Under the pieces are notes generated by a model. That model was not told the DNA's origin and did no database searches. It saw only the letters and a list, made by a program, of their open reading frames with translations. Positions 1-6,639 of a stretch of 8,471 nt of DNA are shown piece by piece. Position 1 is the stretch's first letter. Each line of letters starts with the position of its first letter. The stretch lies in the NCBI GenBank assembly GCA_937902865.1, contig CALFNJ010000178.1, forward strand, positions 1 to 8,471, read 5' to 3'. Made by a program: the position numbers and the translations under genes. The stretch is from an uncultured Opitutaceae bacterium. Lineage in GTDB: Bacteria > Verrucomicrobiota > Verrucomicrobiia > Opitutales > Opitutaceae.

Positions 1-837
1 CAGGAGCTGAACGCCGACGGCAAGAACTCGGTCCACATCATCTGGCAGGGCCCGCTCAAGGAGGACGACCGCGAGCAGCAGATCAAGGTGGTGGAGAATT
101 TCATCGGCCGGCAGGTCAGCGCTCTCGTGCTGGCGCCGCTCGACCGGCGCGCACTGGTGGCCCCGGTCGAGACCGCGGTGCGCGGAAAAATCCCCGTCGT
201 GATCATCGACTCCGCCCTGGATTCGAAGCAGCAGACCAGCTTCATCGCGACCGACAATCGGGAGGGCGGCCGAATCGCCGCGCGGCATCTCGGCGAAATT
301 CTCGGCGGCAAGGGCAATGTCATCCTGCGCCGCTACATGACCGGCTCGGCCAGCACGGAGGAGCGGGAGACGGGATTCCTCGAGGTGATGAAAAAGGATT
401 TCCCAGGCATCCAGCTGATCTCCACGGACCAGCATGCCGGCCCCACCCGGGACAGCGCCAAGAGCGTCTCGGAAAATTTGCTCAATCGCTATGGCCGCCA
501 GGTGAACGGGGTTTTCGCGTCCAATGAATCCGCGGCCTCGGGCATGCTGCTCGCTCTGCGCGATGCGGGCCTCGCTGGCGGCAAGGTGAAATTCATCGCC
601 TTCGACGCGGGCGAGACGCCGCTCGATGGACTGAAGAAAGGGGACATCCAGGGTTTCGTCGTGCAGGATCCGTTGCGGATGGGCTACCTCGGCGTGAAAA
701 CCGCGGTCGCCGCCCTGCGCGGTGAAAAGGTGGCGCCGAGCATCGACACGGGCGTGGGTTTCGTGACGAAAGAGAACATGAACGATCCCGCCATCGCCGA
801 CCTGCTGGCTCCTCCCCTTGACCGTTATCTGAAGTGA
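1..837 (+). CDS. Sugar ABC transporter substrate-binding protein, ribose-binding type (5' partial)
   Basis: The reading frame is open from base 1, so the start codon and export signal lie left of the window; 278 residues are visible of a family usually near 310-350. It is a periplasmic-binding-protein-like (Peripla_BP_4/RbsB type) protein that captures a sugar outside the membrane and delivers it to the permease. Family-typical blocks, numbered from the first visible codon, are ATDN near 83-86 followed by a GGRIAARHL helix, SNES at 174-177, IAFDAG near 199-204 and VVQDP at 220-224. These are the alternating strand/helix segments of the two Rossmann-like lobes that line the sugar cleft. It ends 5 nt before the ATPase ATG, so the two are co-transcribed. 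The ligand cannot be read from sequence; L-fucose is inferred from the fucosidase and isomerase nearby. A LacI-type regulator shares this fold, but the position next to the ATPase and permease makes the transporter reading much more likely. Confidence 0.93.
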   Translation, partial: QELNADGKNSVHIIWQGPLKEDDREQQIKVVENFIGRQVSALVLAPLDRRALVAPVETAVRGKIPVVIIDSALDSKQQTSFIATDNREGGRIAARHLGEILGGKGNVILRRYMTGSASTEERETGFLEVMKKDFPGIQLISTDQHAGPTRDSAKSVSENLLNRYGRQVNGVFASNESAASGMLLALRDAGLAGGKVKFIAFDAGETPLDGLKKGDIQGFVVQDPLRMGYLGVKTAVAALRGEKVAPSIDTGVGFVTKENMNDPAIADLLAPPLDRYLK

Positions 838-842
838 CCGCC

Positions 843-2336
843 ATGGGCGCCCAAGGACTCAGCCTGGCGGGCATCCAAAAACGTTTCGGCCCGACCCGTG
901 CCCTGCGCGGCGTGTCGCTTGAGGTGGCGCCGGGGGAAGTACACGCGCTCATCGGGGAAAACGGCGCCGGGAAAAGCACGCTGATGAAGATCCTCAGCGG
1001 CGCGCATCCGGCCGACGCCGGCACGATGGAGCTCGCCGGCAAGCCGTACGCCCCCAGCGGTCCGGACGATGCGCGGCGCAAGGGCGTGGCGATGATTTAT
1101 CAGGAGCTGACGCTGGCGCCGCATCTCAGCGCCCAGGAAAATATCCTGCTGGGCTCCGAGTCGGCGCACGGCGGCTGGATCGACCAAGCCGCTTCCCGGC
1201 AACGGGCCCGATCGGCGCTGGCGCAACTCGGCCACGAAAACCTCGAGCTCGATCGCCCGGCGGGCGCTTTCTCGATCGCCGAACAGCAGATCATCGAAAT
1301 CGCCCGCGCGCTGCTCGCCGAACCGCAGATCCTCATCATGGACGAGCCCACCAGCAGCCTGACTCCGGCTGACACGGAACGGCTCTTCGCCACCATCGCG
1401 CGCCTGAAGGCGCGCGGCGTCGGCATCATCTACATCAGTCACTTTCTCGAGGAATGCCGGCGCATCGCGGACCGCTTTACCGTGCTGAAGGACGGCGAAA
1501 CGGTCGGCGCGGGAATGATGCAGGACATTCACCTCGATCAGGTGGTCACGCTCATGACCGGCCGGGAGGTCAAAGCCCTTTACCCGCAGGCTGCGCACAC
1601 TGTGGGCGACGTGGTGCTCGAAGTGACAGCCGCCGCCCAGGGTCCGCGGCTCCGGCACGCGAGCCTGCAGGTGCGGGCCGGTGAAATCTTCGGCCTGGCG
1701 GGACTGATCGGCGCCGGCCGCACGGAATTGCTGCGGACGGTATTTGCCCTGGATCGGCTGCAGAGCGGCGAAATCCGCGTCGTCGGTGCGCCTGAATTGG
1801 GAGCGCCCACACCCCGCGGGCGCTGGCAGCAGGGGGTGGGGTTTCTCAGCGAGAACCGAAAAGAGGAGGGCCTGCTGCTCAACCAAACGATCGCGGACAA
1901 TCTCACCCTGACAAAAATGGAAACCCTGGGCCGCTTCGGCTGGGTGAGCCGGCGCCGCCAGCTGGGCACGACCCGGCGCTGGCTGGAGGAGTTGCAGGTG
2001 AAATGCCGCGATCCCGAGCAGCCGATGGCGGAATTGTCGGGCGGCAATCAGCAAAAAATCGCGCTGGCCCGGCTGCTCGAGCATCCGGCCCGCATCTTTC
2101 TCCTCGATGAGCCCACCCGCGGCATCGACGTGGGCAGCAAGGCCCAGATCTATCAGCTGATCGGCGAGCTGGCCGCGGCAGGAAAAGCCGTGATGATCGT
2201 CAGCTCCTACCTGCCGGAATTGCTCGGCCTCTGCGATACGATCGGGGTCATGTGCCGGGGCGAGCTGGCCGCGATCCGCCCCCGGGCGGAATGGACTGAG
2301 AGCGAAATCATGCGGGTCGCCACCGGCTCCGCCTGA
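843..2336 (+). CDS. Sugar ABC transporter ATP-binding protein, RbsA/MglA type
   Basis: This cytoplasmic ATPase powers carbohydrate import; at 497 residues it has the usual length for the tandem-domain RbsA/MglA/XylG family. The first domain has a Walker A GENGAGKST at about 38-46, the family's atypical signature SIAEQQ at 144-149 and Walker B with MDEPTSS around 166-172. The second domain has the degenerate P-loop GLIGAGRTE near 287-295, a canonical LSGGNQQ signature at 398-404 and LLDEPTRGIDVG around 420-431. A substituted second P-loop is normal for this family and is not damage. I chose the ATG at 843 because a weak GAAG lies 8 nt upstream; a GTG at 834, overlapping the upstream TGA, would add three residues and is a real alternative. 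The permease starts 9 nt after the stop, consistent with one operon. The transported sugar is inferred from context. Confidence 0.96.
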   Translation: MGAQGLSLAGIQKRFGPTRALRGVSLEVAPGEVHALIGENGAGKSTLMKILSGAHPADAGTMELAGKPYAPSGPDDARRKGVAMIYQELTLAPHLSAQENILLGSESAHGGWIDQAASRQRARSALAQLGHENLELDRPAGAFSIAEQQIIEIARALLAEPQILIMDEPTSSLTPADTERLFATIARLKARGVGIIYISHFLEECRRIADRFTVLKDGETVGAGMMQDIHLDQVVTLMTGREVKALYPQAAHTVGDVVLEVTAAAQGPRLRHASLQVRAGEIFGLAGLIGAGRTELLRTVFALDRLQSGEIRVVGAPELGAPTPRGRWQQGVGFLSENRKEEGLLLNQTIADNLTLTKMETLGRFGWVSRRRQLGTTRRWLEELQVKCRDPEQPMAELSGGNQQKIALARLLEHPARIFLLDEPTRGIDVGSKAQIYQLIGELAAAGKAVMIVSSYLPELLGLCDTIGVMCRGELAAIRPRAEWTESEIMRVATGSA

Positions 2337-2344
2337 GCTCAGGC
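2331..2344. repeat. 14-bp perfect palindrome at the ATPase-permease junction
   Basis: GCCTGAGCTCAGGC is its own reverse complement. It covers the last codons and stop of the ATPase gene and ends one base before the permease ATG. As RNA it could fold a 5-bp stem with an AGCT loop directly ahead of the permease start, or the DNA could bind a dimeric protein. The symmetry is seen directly; any role in translational coupling is inference, and a chance palindrome in GC-rich DNA is quite possible. Confidence 0.5.
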
Positions 2345-2345
2345 C

Positions 2346-3308
2346 ATGAAGTCGTTTGCCCAAAATCTCCTCCGGCGCGCCGGGCCGTTCATCGGCCTGA
2401 TCGTCGTCATCGCGCTCTTCTCGCTGCCCGCGTCGACGCGGGAGTTCTTTCTCACTTACCACAACTTCAAGATCATCCTGACCCAGACGGTCATCGTCGC
2501 GGTGGGAGCCTTGGGCATGACGTTGATCATCGTCAGCGGGGGCATCGATCTCTCCGTGGGCTCGGGCGTGGCGCTCACCAGCGTCGTCGGCGCCCAGCTG
2601 ATTGCGCATGGCTGGGGACCGGTGCCGGTGCTGTTCGCCGTCGTGGCGGCCGGCGGGGTGATCGGCCTGCTCAACGGCACCGCCATCGCCGGCCTCCGGC
2701 TGACCCCTTTCATTGTCACCCTCGGAACCTTGGGCGTGGCTCGCGGAACGGCCAAGTGGCTCGCGGATGACCAGACCGTCAATTACGAGGGATCCCCGAT
2801 CAACCGCTGGATGACCACGGCGGATCCTTTCAGCCATGCCCTGCCCGCCGGTGTCTGGGTGATGCTGGTCCTCGCGCTCTTCACGTCTCTGCTGCTGCGC
2901 AAGACCGTCTTCGGCCGGCACGTTTTCGCGCTCGGCTCGAACGAGGCCGCGGCGCGCCTCTGCGGCGTGCGCACGACCCGGTTGAAGATATTGGTGTATG
3001 CGATCGCGGGCTGCTATTTCGGGCTGGCAGGGCTTTTTCAGCTTTCGCGGCTGCGCCAAGGCGATCCGACGGTGGCCATCGGCCTGGAGCTCGACATCAT
3101 CGCCGCCGTGATCATCGGCGGCGCGAGCCTCTCCGGCGGCGTCGGCGGCGTGCTGGGATCGATGATCGGGGCCTTGATCATGGCGGTCCTACGCAACGGC
3201 TCACAGCAGATGGGCTGGCCGACGTACTTCCAGGAAATCATCATCGGCCTGGTCATTGTCGGAGCGGTTTTCCTCGACCGGATCCGGCAGGGCCGTTCGG
3301 CACGCTGA
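2346..3308 (+). CDS. Sugar ABC transporter permease, RbsC type
   Basis: This 320-residue inner-membrane permease belongs to the BPD_transp_2 (RbsC/XylH/MglC) family and has the usual length. Hydrophobic segments fall roughly at 13-28, 44-64, 70-86, 93-117, 121-135, 167-184, 213-233, 247-282 and 297-310. The family hallmark (L/I)IVSGGIDLSVGS lies at about 61-73, followed by LLNG near 108-111 and PFIVTLGT at 121-128. The cytoplasmic coupling region ALGSNEAAARLCGV at about 195-208 is the part expected to contact the ATPase, and IGGASLSGG near 257-265 is also typical. The start is the ATG 9 nt after the ATPase stop; no clear ribosome binding site precedes it. It is the last gene of the importer operon and its stop codon touches the stop of the convergent hydrolase gene. 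Substrate inferred as L-fucose or another sugar from fucosylated glycans. Confidence 0.96.
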   Translation: MKSFAQNLLRRAGPFIGLIVVIALFSLPASTREFFLTYHNFKIILTQTVIVAVGALGMTLIIVSGGIDLSVGSGVALTSVVGAQLIAHGWGPVPVLFAVVAAGGVIGLLNGTAIAGLRLTPFIVTLGTLGVARGTAKWLADDQTVNYEGSPINRWMTTADPFSHALPAGVWVMLVLALFTSLLLRKTVFGRHVFALGSNEAAARLCGVRTTRLKILVYAIAGCYFGLAGLFQLSRLRQGDPTVAIGLELDIIAAVIIGGASLSGGVGGVLGSMIGALIMAVLRNGSQQMGWPTYFQEIIIGLVIVGAVFLDRIRQGRSAR

Positions 3309-3971
3309 TCAGGATCCGGACGAATCGGCCTCGATCACCGGCCGGCAAAACGCGCCGGAGCAGCCGGGCCAGTTCAGCGGCAAGGCCCAGAACTTCACTG
3401 GCATCGGCAGGGCAAACACCTCCGCGGGAAACTTCAACTCCTCGACCACCCACAGGCCGGCGCCCAGCAAAAGGGTATGCGTCTCCTCGTTGGCGGCGCC
3501 TTCCCCTCCGATGGAATAATGATCGATGCCGACGCCGCGCACCTGGCGCCCCGCCAGCCAACGGGCGCCGTCCGGCGAGAGCCGGGGGGAATGATGCAGC
3601 CATTCCTCCGTCTTGGCCCGCCGGTCACCCCAACCGGTGGCGAGCAGGACGATTTCTCCGGCCTTCAGCCCGGCCAGCTTCGGCTCGAGCATCGCGCCGT
3701 CGATCGGCGCATCCGCGGCCAAACCCCGCAGATCCACGATGCGGGCCGGCCCGACAAATGTTTCCAAGGGAAGATCCGAGATGCTTTTTCCACCGGCGAG
3801 CTTGTGCAGCGGCGCGTCGAGATGGCTGCCGGTGTGGGTCGCCATGGCGATCTCCTCCATTCTCCAGCCACCGTGCGGATGATCGGCGGTCCGTCGGAAA
3901 CTCACCGGGGGGTGCGCCGGGCAGTTCGGGGCGCCGTCAAAGAGCGGCTGGGAAAGATCGATCAGGCGCAT
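3309..3971 (-). CDS. Cyclase / kynurenine formamidase-like metal-dependent hydrolase
   Basis: The 220-residue product belongs to the cyclase family (PF04199), which includes kynurenine formamidase and isatin hydrolase and cleaves amide or cyclic ester/amide bonds with divalent metals. The diagnostic motif THTGSHLDAPLH is present, giving metal-ligand candidates H46, H50, D52 and H56. Later family positions are also there: GIDHYSI near 148-154, H165 in EETHTLLL and E177/E178 in VVEEL. The N-terminus MRLIDLSQPLFDG is the usual first strand and is why I place the start at the ATG at 3971; an in-frame TTG at 3998 would add nine residues. The gene follows the AraC-type regulator on the same strand after 31 nt, so the two are probably co-transcribed. 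Its substrate is not evident. A lactone or related metabolite of the sugar pathway is possible from context, but that is speculation. Family assignment is firm, function open. Confidence 0.88.
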   Translation of the reverse strand: MRLIDLSQPLFDGAPNCPAHPPVSFRRTADHPHGGWRMEEIAMATHTGSHLDAPLHKLAGGKSISDLPLETFVGPARIVDLRGLAADAPIDGAMLEPKLAGLKAGEIVLLATGWGDRRAKTEEWLHHSPRLSPDGARWLAGRQVRGVGIDHYSIGGEGAANEETHTLLLGAGLWVVEELKFPAEVFALPMPVKFWALPLNWPGCSGAFCRPVIEADSSGS

Positions 3972-4002
3972 GGGAAAAACAGGTGGAAAATGAAACAACG
4001 CG

Positions 4003-4887
4003 TCAGCGCTTTCTTTGCCGGTAATGCAGGAGATCGCGCGGTGCGACGCCGTGGACGGATTTGAAGCAGCGGGAAAAATGATAGGGGTCGGAAAATCCCA
4101 CGTGCGCGCCGATTTCCTTCACCAGGCCGCCGCTCTCCACCAGACGTTCGGCGGCGAGGTTCATTTTACGGCGCAGCAGATACTGGTAAGGGCTGGTGCC
4201 CTGATAGCGCCGGAACCAGCGGCAGACGCTCGAGGCCTGCACGCCGGCCAGCGTGGCGATCTCCTCGAGCGTCGCGATCTGCCCGGCCTTCGCGTCGATC
4301 AGCGCCTTGCAGCGCAAAAACGCCTCGCGTGCGGGCTCCGCACTGGGCGAGACCGAGGCCGAGGCATCCTCGATCCGCAGCAGCAACAAATTGAAGAGCG
4401 TGTCGCAGAGGCGGCGCGCCAGCGCGCCGGAACGCTGCCCCTCGCGCAACAACGCCTCGAGCACGCCCGTGATCTCCGCATGCGCCGCCAGGAGCCGGGC
4501 GCCACCGGGAGGAATCCCGCACTGCCGCAGCCGACGGACCACATCCGCGCCGGCCAGGGTCAGGAAATACTTCACCAGCGGCCGCTCTGGATCCGTGTGG
4601 ATCTCGCAGCGCGTGGTCGGAGCGTACGCGAAGGCCGTGCCCGGCCGCAGCAGATGATGTTCGCCATCGAGGGTGACGGAGCCTTGGCCGGAAATGACGT
4701 ACTCGAGGGCATAAAAAGGAAAATTGCGGCGCGCGATGACGTAGTCGGGATTGCAGTGCTCCAGCCCGCCCATCACGAGCACCAGCGACTGGTTCGAACG
4801 CGGCGCGAGATTGAGAAAGAAATAGCGGGCGCCCGTGACCTGCTGGGAAAGCAGACGCTTGGGATCAGGCCGGACAACTTTATCCAT
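4003..4887 (-). CDS. AraC-family transcriptional regulator
   Basis: The product is 294 residues, typical of AraC/XylS regulators. The N-terminal part has the cupin-like sensing fold: ALEYVISGQGSVTLDGE followed by HLLRPGTAFAYAP, as in arabinose-type effector domains. The C-terminal part has both helix-turn-helix units: about 207-230, containing LEEIATLAGV and the recognition-helix stretch SSVCRWFRRYQG, and 255-276, containing LVKEIGAHVGF and SDPYHFSRCFK. The frame stays open far upstream, but only the ATG at 4887 gives a sensible N-terminus (MDKVVRPDPK), and the extension would be antisense to the isomerase gene. No good Shine-Dalgarno precedes it. The gene diverges from the isomerase gene across 102 nt. 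That gap contains a tandem 21-bp-spaced repeat, one half-site of which covers this gene's start codon, suggesting that the protein controls both itself and the isomerase-fucosidase operon. The inducer is inferred to be L-fucose or a derivative. Confidence 0.94.
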   Translation of the reverse strand: MDKVVRPDPKRLLSQQVTGARYFFLNLAPRSNQSLVLVMGGLEHCNPDYVIARRNFPFYALEYVISGQGSVTLDGEHHLLRPGTAFAYAPTTRCEIHTDPERPLVKYFLTLAGADVVRRLRQCGIPPGGARLLAAHAEITGVLEALLREGQRSGALARRLCDTLFNLLLLRIEDASASVSPSAEPAREAFLRCKALIDAKAGQIATLEEIATLAGVQASSVCRWFRRYQGTSPYQYLLRRKMNLAAERLVESGGLVKEIGAHVGFSDPYHFSRCFKSVHGVAPRDLLHYRQRKR

Positions 4888-4912
4888 GCTAAAGCCGTTT
4901 CTATCTATTCCC
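4872..4912 (+). promoter_or_regulatory. Putative AraC-type operator, copy 1 (tandem half-sites, 21-bp spacing)
   Basis: Two direct repeats lie here: TATCCAT at 4881-4887 and TATCTAT at 4902-4908, with starts exactly 21 bp apart, two helical turns. A closely related sequence occurs at 8407-8447, with 31 of 41 positions identical. AraC-family proteins carry two helix-turn-helix units and typically bind such same-orientation tandem sites. The downstream half-site ends about 80 bp before the isomerase ATG. The upstream one overlaps the regulator's own start codon, so binding could repress the regulator while activating the isomerase operon. A poor -35/-10 pair (TTCCCT at 4908-4913, CATTCT at 4931-4936, spacer 17) sits where an activated promoter would be expected. 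The repeats are seen directly; the binding protein and the promoter are inferred. Confidence 0.65.
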
Positions 4913-4937
4913 TTGCGACCAATTCGAGCGCATTCTC

Positions 4938-4972
4938 TCCCGGCCCTCGTTTCGATTTTCCCTCGGCCGGGA
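4938..4972 (+). promoter_or_regulatory. Inverted repeat (possible leader hairpin) upstream of the isomerase gene
   Basis: TCCCGGCC at 4938-4945 and GGCCGGGA at 4965-4972 form a perfect 8-bp inverted repeat around a 19-nt pyrimidine-rich loop, ending 17 nt before the isomerase ATG. If transcribed it would make a stable hairpin in the 5' leader. No run of T follows, so it does not look like a terminator. The function is unknown and the repeat may be chance. Confidence 0.35.
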
Positions 4973-4989
4973 ATCCTCCAACCCCTCGC

Positions 4990-6612
4990 ATGATGAAATC
5001 CAGGACCATTCTTTTGGTGGCCAGCGGCGACCTGCGTCAGTCTGCCAACGAAACCTGCTGGCCCGCCCAGCAAGCCATGGAACGCGCCCTCGGCCGGGCC
5101 GTGGCCCGCTTCGGCTACCGGCTGAAACGCGCCCATGGGCGCCGGCCCGGGCAAAAGCACGGCTTCATCGCCTCGCAGCGCGAAGGCATGGAGATTTTTG
5201 CCCGCCTGGATCCGGATGCGCCCCTGATCGTGGCGGAAGCCGTCTGGCAGTACTCTCACCATGTGCTGGCCGGCCTCATTTCCCATCGGGGGCCAATCCT
5301 CACGGTCGCGAACTGGAGCGGGACCTGGCCCGGACTTGTGGGCATGTTGAATCTCAACGGCTCGCTCACCAAGGCCGGCGTCACCTACTCGACCCTCTGG
5401 AGTGAACGCTTCGAGGACGTTTTCTTCCTCCAAGGGCTGGAGCGCTGGCTGAAAACGGGGGCGGTGCGCCATCCGACGAAGCATGTCCGCCCGCTCCGCG
5501 CCGCCACGGTTCCGGCGCGGGCCCGGAAGACCGCGGCCAAAATCGCCGCCGATCTGCGCCGGCGGAAATCCATCATGGGAGTTTTCGACGAGGGCTGCAT
5601 GGGCATGCACAACGCGATCATTCCCGACGAGCTCCTGTTCCCGACTGGCGTCTACAAGGAGCGCCTGTCCCAGTCGGCGCTTTATTATGCCGCCGGGCAG
5701 GTGAAGACGTCCGAGGCGCGCGCGGCTTTCGCCTGGCTGAAGACCCGGGGCATGAAATTTCATCTCGGCCCGAACGAGGCGACCGACCTGACCGAGGCGC
5801 AGGTGCTGGCCCAGTGCCGCATGTACATCGCCGCCCTGCGGCTCGCGGATGAGTTCGGTTGCGAGGCCATTGGCATCCAGTACCAGCAAGGATTGAAGGA
5901 CCTGCTGCCGGCGAGCGACCTCGCCGAAGGCCTGCTGAACAACAGCGAGCGGCCACCAGTGAAAAACGCCGCCGGTCGCGTGATCCGCCCGGGCAAACCG
6001 CTGGTGCATTTCAACGAGGTGGACGAATGCGCCGGCCTGGACGGCATCCTCACGCAGCGCGTGCACGAGGCGTTGCGTCAGCCGGTGGAAAACACGCTGC
6101 ACGACCTGCGCTGGGGCGATTGGGACCAGAGCGGCACCGTTTCCGACTACGTCTGGGTTTTTCTCATCTCGGGCAGCGCGCCGCCAGCGCACCACATCGG
6201 CGGCTATGCCGGCACCGATTCCTGGCGGCAGCCCCCGATGTATTTCCGGCTGGGGGGCGGAACCGTCCGCGGGATCGCCCGGCCGGGCGAGATCGTCTGG
6301 AGCCGCGTTTTTGTGGAAGGAGGCCGCCTGAAGATGGATCTCGGCCGCGCGCGGGTCGTGGCGCTGCCGGCGGCCGAAACCGAGCGGCGCTGGCGCGAGA
6401 CCACGAAGCAATGGCCGATCATGCACGCCGTGACCTACGGCGTGACGCGCGACCAGATGATGGCGCGCCACAAGGCGAACCACATTCAGGTCGCCTACGC
6501 GCATTCCGCTTCCGCCGCCGATCTCGCACTCTACACCAAGGCGGAGCTGGCGGCCCAGCTCGGGCTCACCGTCAGCGTCTGCGGCACCAAGGCCGACGGG
6601 TCAGCCTTCTGA
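4990..6612 (+). CDS. fucI: L-fucose isomerase-like protein (fucose/arabinose isomerase family)
   Basis: The 540-residue product resembles the L-fucose/D-arabinose isomerase family, Mn-dependent cytoplasmic enzymes that interconvert L-fucose and L-fuculose at the first step of catabolism. Family-like blocks, in order, are ILLVASGDLRQSANETCW near the start, LTVANWSGTWPGLVGMLNLNG around 103-122, FDEGCMGMHNAIIPDELL at 199-216 followed by YKERLSQSAL, GIQYQQGLKD at 295-304, HFNEVDECAGLDG at 340-352 and ANHIQV at 496-501. The last contains H498, probably the conserved C-terminal active-site histidine. It is about 50 residues shorter than the 591-residue E. coli FucI, so it may belong to a divergent subfamily with a different aldose preference. 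I chose the ATGATG at 4990 because it gives the expected first strand; the second ATG (4993) is equally possible. No Shine-Dalgarno is visible. The fucosidase gene follows after 27 nt, which is the main support for L-fucose rather than arabinose as substrate. Confidence 0.82.
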   Translation: MMKSRTILLVASGDLRQSANETCWPAQQAMERALGRAVARFGYRLKRAHGRRPGQKHGFIASQREGMEIFARLDPDAPLIVAEAVWQYSHHVLAGLISHRGPILTVANWSGTWPGLVGMLNLNGSLTKAGVTYSTLWSERFEDVFFLQGLERWLKTGAVRHPTKHVRPLRAATVPARARKTAAKIAADLRRRKSIMGVFDEGCMGMHNAIIPDELLFPTGVYKERLSQSALYYAAGQVKTSEARAAFAWLKTRGMKFHLGPNEATDLTEAQVLAQCRMYIAALRLADEFGCEAIGIQYQQGLKDLLPASDLAEGLLNNSERPPVKNAAGRVIRPGKPLVHFNEVDECAGLDGILTQRVHEALRQPVENTLHDLRWGDWDQSGTVSDYVWVFLISGSAPPAHHIGGYAGTDSWRQPPMYFRLGGGTVRGIARPGEIVWSRVFVEGGRLKMDLGRARVVALPAAETERRWRETTKQWPIMHAVTYGVTRDQMMARHKANHIQVAYAHSASAADLALYTKAELAAQLGLTVSVCGTKADGSAF

Positions 6613-6639
6613 CCTTTTCGCCAACCCGCTCTCCTTCCC

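Noticed and set aside
825..3059. A 744-codon open frame on the minus strand across the ATPase and permease genes
   Set aside because: It is antisense to two clearly recognisable transporter genes, and its translation is low-complexity with Arg/Gln/His/Asp excess. It is a GC-rich shadow frame.
3278..3319. Inverted repeat CCGGATCC/GGATCCGG as a bidirectional terminator
   Set aside because: Each arm contains the self-palindromic GGATCC, which inflates the pairing; the loop is 26 nt and no T-run follows on either strand.
4015..4989. Upstream extension of the isomerase frame across the regulator gene
   Set aside because: It is antisense to the regulator and shows no family similarity before the ATG at 4990.
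4888..6504. Minus-strand extension of the regulator's frame by more than 500 codons
   Set aside because: The extension is antisense to the isomerase gene and has shadow-frame composition; the AraC-like protein begins naturally at the ATG at 4887.
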